From Oscillospiraceae bacterium (GTDB lineage Bacteria; Bacillota; Clostridia; Oscillospirales; Oscillospiraceae): 8,176 nucleotides of DNA. Numbering within the stretch: the stretch's first letter is position 1; each line of letters starts with the position of its first letter. The stretch is from positions 1-8,176 of the forward strand of contig JAQWCP010000052.1 of the NCBI GenBank assembly GCA_028705905.1. The letters run 5' to 3'. Below, one piece after another: positions 4,827 through 8,176 of this stretch. The notes beneath the pieces are model-generated. The model was not told the origin of the DNA and did no database searches. It saw nothing but the letters and a program-made list of their open reading frames with translations. The position numbers and the translations under genes are program-made.

Positions 4827-5398
4827 GTGGTTTTGAATATACCGTCCGTGAGCTGGAGGCCTGGGTTTCCACAGAGGATTATCTGCAAGATTGTGTGGAT
4901 GTACCAAAATTTTACGCCTTTTGCAGGGCATGTAAAAACTACGGGGTGACATGGTCGTGCCCTCCTTTTGCGTTTGACCCTATGGATCTGTGGCACCGCT
5001 ACCGTACCTTGCGGCTTTATGCCCGCATGCTTGTGCCGAATTACCCCGGTCAGGACATACAAGCGGCCATATCCGCGCTCCGCAAAGAAAAGGATGCGTC
5101 TTGGAAGAAGCTGCTGGGGTGGGAGTCGGAAACACCCGGCAGCCTTGCACTGTCAGCGGGTTTCTGCTCACTGTGTGATTCCTGCGCGAGAACGAGCGGC
5201 GAGCCATGCCGCGCCCCGGAACGGATGCGCTATTCCCTGGAAGCGCTGGGCGGCGACGTGGGGCTGAGTGCCGAAAAATACCTTGGGCAGCCGCTGCTCT
5301 GGATACAAAACGGCAACCTTCCCAAACATCTTATGCTGGTGGGAGCGCTGCTTCTTTCAGACGGAAAGGCTGGGTGTACCATTGAATCCTTGCTTTGA
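4823..5398 (+). CDS. DUF2284 cysteine-rich, predicted metal-binding protein
   Basis: This is a 191-residue soluble protein with no signal peptide or membrane segment, recognised as DUF2284 (predicted metal-binding, COG5423-like). Two cysteine clusters stand out: C24, C34, C37 and C46 (in CRACKNYGVTWSCPPF) and C115, C118, C121 and C129 (in FCSLCDSCARTSGEPC). The CxxCxxC spacing in the second resembles Fe-S ligand sets, and YGVTWSCPPF is the family hallmark. The biochemical role is unknown. The start ATG overlaps the ecfT stop by 4 nt, with a GGGAGAG about 10 nt upstream, and the C-terminus overlaps the next gene by 17 nt. So it is built into the operon between transporter subunits. Inference: it helps handle imported corrinoid or cobalt, for example in reduction or decyanation, or senses metal. 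There is no direct sequence proof of that. Family assignment is good, function open. Confidence 0.85.
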   Translation: MSGFEYTVRELEAWVSTEDYLQDCVDVPKFYAFCRACKNYGVTWSCPPFAFDPMDLWHRYRTLRLYARMLVPNYPGQDIQAAISALRKEKDASWKKLLGWESETPGSLALSAGFCSLCDSCARTSGEPCRAPERMRYSLEALGGDVGLSAEKYLGQPLLWIQNGNLPKHLMLVGALLLSDGKAGCTIESLL

Positions 5399-8030
5399 AA
5401 TAAAAGACCTGACCTTCTTTTACCCGGAACAAGAGAAGGAGGCACTTCACCATGTGAGCTTCACGGTCGGTCAGGGGGAGTTTCTGACCCTCTGCGGGCC
5501 ATCCGGCTGCGGCAAGTCAACGCTTCTGCGGCAGCTCAAAACCGTCCTCGCCCCTCATGGTGTGCAAACGGGCGAAATCTGCTTTATGGGCCGGCCGCTG
5601 GACGAAATGGGGCGACGGGAACAATCGTCCGAAATCGGCTTTGTACAGCAGTCGCCGGAAAACCAGATTGTCACCGACAAGGTGTGGCACGAGCTGGCCT
5701 TTGGCCTGGAGAGTCTTGGATATGACACACCCACCATACGGGGTCGTGTGGCGGAGATGGCAAGCTTCTTCGGCATCCAGACGTGGTTTTATCAAAACGT
5801 CACGGAGCTTTCAGGCGGGCAGAAGCAGCTTCTGAACTTGGCTTCCATCATGGCCATGCAGCCCTCTGTCCTCATCCTTGATGAGCCGACAAGCCAGCTT
5901 GACCCCATTGCGGCGTCGGAATTTCTCGCCACAGTGGGCAAAATAAACCGTGAGCTTGGCACTACGGTTATCCTGACAGAGCACCGGCTGGAGGAAGTGT
6001 TTCCCATGTCCGATCGGGTGCTGGTCATGGATGGGGGGCGAATCATCGCAGATGGCACGCCCCCCAAGGTGGGCGAAAGGCTGAAAAACGCCGGGCACTC
6101 CATGTTCCTCGCCATGCCCACGGCTATGCGGGTGTGGGCGGCGGTGCCAAACGATTCCCGGTGCCCCATCACCGTCAGAGACGGACGGGATTGGCTGGCC
6201 CACTATGCAGCCCAACATACGCTATCTAGCATTGCCCCCTCTGTGTCCCCTAGGTTTTCTGAGGAAGCAGCCATCACCCTTGACGATATCTGGTTCAAAT
6301 ATGACAAAACGCTTCCCGACGTGGTGAAGGGTCTGTCACTCACCGTGCACAAGGGTGAATGTATGGCTGTGCTGGGCGGAAACGGAACGGGCAAAACCAC
6401 GATGCTCTCCATCATCGGCGGGCTGCGGAAGGCATATCGGGGCACGGTGAAGAGAAATGGCAGCGTCGGCATCCTACCCCAAAACCCCCAGACATTGTTT
6501 GTGAAAAAGACCGTGCGCGAGGATCTGTTCGAGATATTCCGCGGCCGGCACGCAAAGCAGGTGGAGCGGGAAGAGGCGGTCGCCCGGGTGGTAAAGCTGT
6601 GCCGGCTGGAAGCGCTGCTGGACAGGCACCCCTACGACCTCTCCGGCGGCGAACAGCAGCGTGCGGCCCTGGCAAAGGTCTTGTTGCTCGACCCCGAGAT
6701 CCTGCTGATGGACGAACCGACCAAGGGCCTTGATGCGGCATTCAAACAAACGTTTGCCGGTATCATAAAAACCTTGCTTCGTCGCGGCGTCACCGTGTTT
6801 ATGGTAAGCCACGATGTGGAGTTCTGCGCCGAACACACCCACCGCTGCGCCCTGTTCTTCGACGGGAGCATCGTAACAGAGGGCACCCCCCGTGCATTTT
6901 TCTCCGGCAACAGCTTTTATACCACCGCGGCAAACCGCATGGCGCGGTCCATTTTGCCCAATGCCGTAACCGCCGGCGCCATCATCATTGCCTGTGGCGG
7001 CAACGTGCCGCCCGGGCCGGAACCGGAGGACGATTTTACCCCGCTCCCCCCGCCTGCTGAGGGCAGCGGGGACGCGAAGCCCAAAAAACTCCCTCTATGG
7101 CGAAAGATACTCGCCGCCGTGTCGGGGATCACAGTCATCTTCTTGTTTGTCAAGTCCATCCGCGCAACCGACCTGTCCGCGCTTCTGACATCCTCTGGTC
7201 TTACCGGACTTTCACAGGAGCGCATCGTGATCTACATCATGCTGATCGCCGCCCTGTTTGTGTTCGCGTTTGCAACCAGCCGGAAGTCCCCACCGCCCAT
7301 AGGCCCCGTGCAAACGCCCAAGGAGAATCGCAAGCTGTCCAAGCGTACCATAGCCGCCGCTTTGATGATCCTGCTGCTCATCCCTCTGACCATATTCATC
7401 GGAACCTACTACCTCGCAGGAAAAAAGTATTACTTCATTGCGCTGATGATACTGCTGGAGACCATGGTCCCGTTCTTCCTCGTGTTCGAGGGGCGCAAAC
7501 CACAGGCCCGTGAGCTGGTGGTGGTCGCTGTTCTATGCGCTATGGGCGTTGCAGGACGTGCAGCCTTCTCCATGCTGCCGAGCTTCAAGCCGGTGCTGGC
7601 TCTGGTGATCCTCTCCGGGGTGGCCTTTGGCGGCGAGACGGGCTTTCTCGTGGGGGCAATGACCATGCTGGCCTCAAATGTACTGTTTGGGCAGGGGCCT
7701 TGGACGCCCTGGCAGATGTTTGCCATGGGCATCATTGGATTTCTCGCTGGCGTTCTGTTTCGCAAGGGTCTCATCCGCCGCACGCGGCTTTCTCTTTGCG
7801 TGTTTGGGGGCCTGTCCGCCATTCTCATCTATGGCGGCATCATGAACCCTGCCTCCGCCCTCATGTGGACACACACGATAAATTGGGAAACCCTGCTTTC
7901 TTACTACATCACGGGCTTTCCCCTTGATCTCGTCCATGCCTCCGCCACGGCGCTGATGCTGTGGTTCGCGGCAGAACCGATGCTGGAAAAGCTGGACAGG
8001 ATAAAGGTCAAGTATGGGTTGGTGTCGTAA
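5382..8030 (+). CDS. Fused ECF transporter protein: two ABC ATPases plus membrane S component (CbrT-like)
   Basis: One 882-residue polypeptide holds three normally separate ECF subunits. ATPase 1 (about 5-235) has Walker A GPSGCGKST (39-47), Q-loop Q89/Q90, LSGGQ (143-147), Walker B VLILDEPT (163-170) and H201. ATPase 2 (about 296-536) has GGNGTGKTT (332-340), Q367, LSGGE (420-424), ILLMDEPT (440-447) and H477. Both look catalytically complete. A Pro/Glu/Asp-rich linker (about 537-566) leads to four hydrophobic helices (about 573-593, 614-632, 656-678, 685-702). Then comes an S-component core (711-882, about six helices) with FGQGPWTPWQMF (769-780), a motif I associate with cobalamin-type (CbrT) S components. 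With EcfT it should form a complete importer; the B12 riboswitch supports cobalamin or a corrinoid as substrate. The start is the TTG at 5382, since no ATG or GTG gives a sensible N-terminus: the in-frame ATG at 5268 would lie deep inside the DUF2284 gene. Confidence 0.9.
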   Translation: MNPCFEIKDLTFFYPEQEKEALHHVSFTVGQGEFLTLCGPSGCGKSTLLRQLKTVLAPHGVQTGEICFMGRPLDEMGRREQSSEIGFVQQSPENQIVTDKVWHELAFGLESLGYDTPTIRGRVAEMASFFGIQTWFYQNVTELSGGQKQLLNLASIMAMQPSVLILDEPTSQLDPIAASEFLATVGKINRELGTTVILTEHRLEEVFPMSDRVLVMDGGRIIADGTPPKVGERLKNAGHSMFLAMPTAMRVWAAVPNDSRCPITVRDGRDWLAHYAAQHTLSSIAPSVSPRFSEEAAITLDDIWFKYDKTLPDVVKGLSLTVHKGECMAVLGGNGTGKTTMLSIIGGLRKAYRGTVKRNGSVGILPQNPQTLFVKKTVREDLFEIFRGRHAKQVEREEAVARVVKLCRLEALLDRHPYDLSGGEQQRAALAKVLLLDPEILLMDEPTKGLDAAFKQTFAGIIKTLLRRGVTVFMVSHDVEFCAEHTHRCALFFDGSIVTEGTPRAFFSGNSFYTTAANRMARSILPNAVTAGAIIIACGGNVPPGPEPEDDFTPLPPPAEGSGDAKPKKLPLWRKILAAVSGITVIFLFVKSIRATDLSALLTSSGLTGLSQERIVIYIMLIAALFVFAFATSRKSPPPIGPVQTPKENRKLSKRTIAAALMILLLIPLTIFIGTYYLAGKKYYFIALMILLETMVPFFLVFEGRKPQARELVVVAVLCAMGVAGRAAFSMLPSFKPVLALVILSGVAFGGETGFLVGAMTMLASNVLFGQGPWTPWQMFAMGIIGFLAGVLFRKGLIRRTRLSLCVFGGLSAILIYGGIMNPASALMWTHTINWETLLSYYITGFPLDLVHASATALMLWFAAEPMLEKLDRIKVKYGLVS

Positions 8031-8176
8031 TACAGAAAAAGCTGTGGTTTGGCCTTGGAACTCATACTCCCATTCCGCTTGGCTGGCTCCCTACCATTTG
8101 GGACGCTTGGAAGCATATCGTCCGCCACCTTGAATATTTGGATACAAAAACGTGTTGCCGCAGCTGATACATGATG
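8031..8176. other. Downstream flank, no supported gene
   Basis: These 146 bases follow the last gene of the operon. No terminator hairpin with a T-run is visible, so the operon may continue past the window. A 39-codon Trp-rich frame starting at 8014 is discussed under the findings but is not strong enough to call. Confidence 0.4.

Noticed and set aside
5268..5381. An ATG-started N-terminal extension of the fused ATPase/S protein
   Set aside because: The 38 extra residues do not look like part of an ABC domain and are encoded entirely inside the DUF2284 gene. The ATPase fold starts right after the TTG at 5382.
1..8176. CRISPR arrays, tRNA or rRNA genes, insertion sequences, toxin-antitoxin or phage-defence systems
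   Set aside because: No regularly spaced direct repeats, tRNA-like cloverleaf, transposase motifs or terminal inverted repeats were seen. The lone XRE protein has no toxin-like partner next to it.

Overview
The window looks like a piece of a Clostridia chromosome, most likely Oscillospiraceae/Ruminococcaceae-like. The grounds are a sporulation gene (spoIIP), an mrnC-rqcH pair, strong AGGAGG-type ribosome binding sites, Firmicutes-style promoters and a mid-range GC content. This placement is inferred from gene content, not from a database search.

Left half (1 to about 3060), all on the minus strand, read from right to left: a small XRE-family repressor with its own sigma-A-type promoter and a perfect 23-bp palindrome over the -35 box; spoIIP, the peptidoglycan hydrolase needed for engulfment during sporulation, with a sigma-E-like promoter just upstream; a pyridoxamine-5'-phosphate-oxidase-like flavin-binding gene broken by three small frameshifts; mrnC, the Mini-RNase III that matures 23S rRNA; and the first 113 codons of rqcH, the ribosome quality-control factor, which overlaps the end of mrnC and runs off the left edge.

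Right half (about 3387 to 8030), plus strand: a vitamin B12-responsive uptake operon. A sigma-A-type promoter gives a leader of roughly 500 nt that holds a full cobalamin riboswitch aptamer and, 50 nt beyond it, a 13-bp terminator hairpin with a short U-run. Next come an ECF-transporter T component (EcfT), a cysteine-rich DUF2284 protein, and one very long polypeptide of about 882 residues that fuses two ABC ATPases (EcfA-EcfA') to a membrane-embedded substrate-binding S domain. Each gene overlaps the next by a few bases, so translational coupling is likely. The simplest reading is a self-contained energy-coupling-factor importer for cobalamin or a corrinoid precursor, shut off at the transcription level when cobalamin is plentiful. 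The DUF2284 protein would be a metal- or Fe-S-binding accessory of unknown role.

The points most worth a second look are the ATPase-ATPase-S fusion with four extra membrane helices before its S core, the DUF2284 gene inside this operon, and the structured leader with nested palindromes at the promoter. The last 146 bases hold no gene that I can support.
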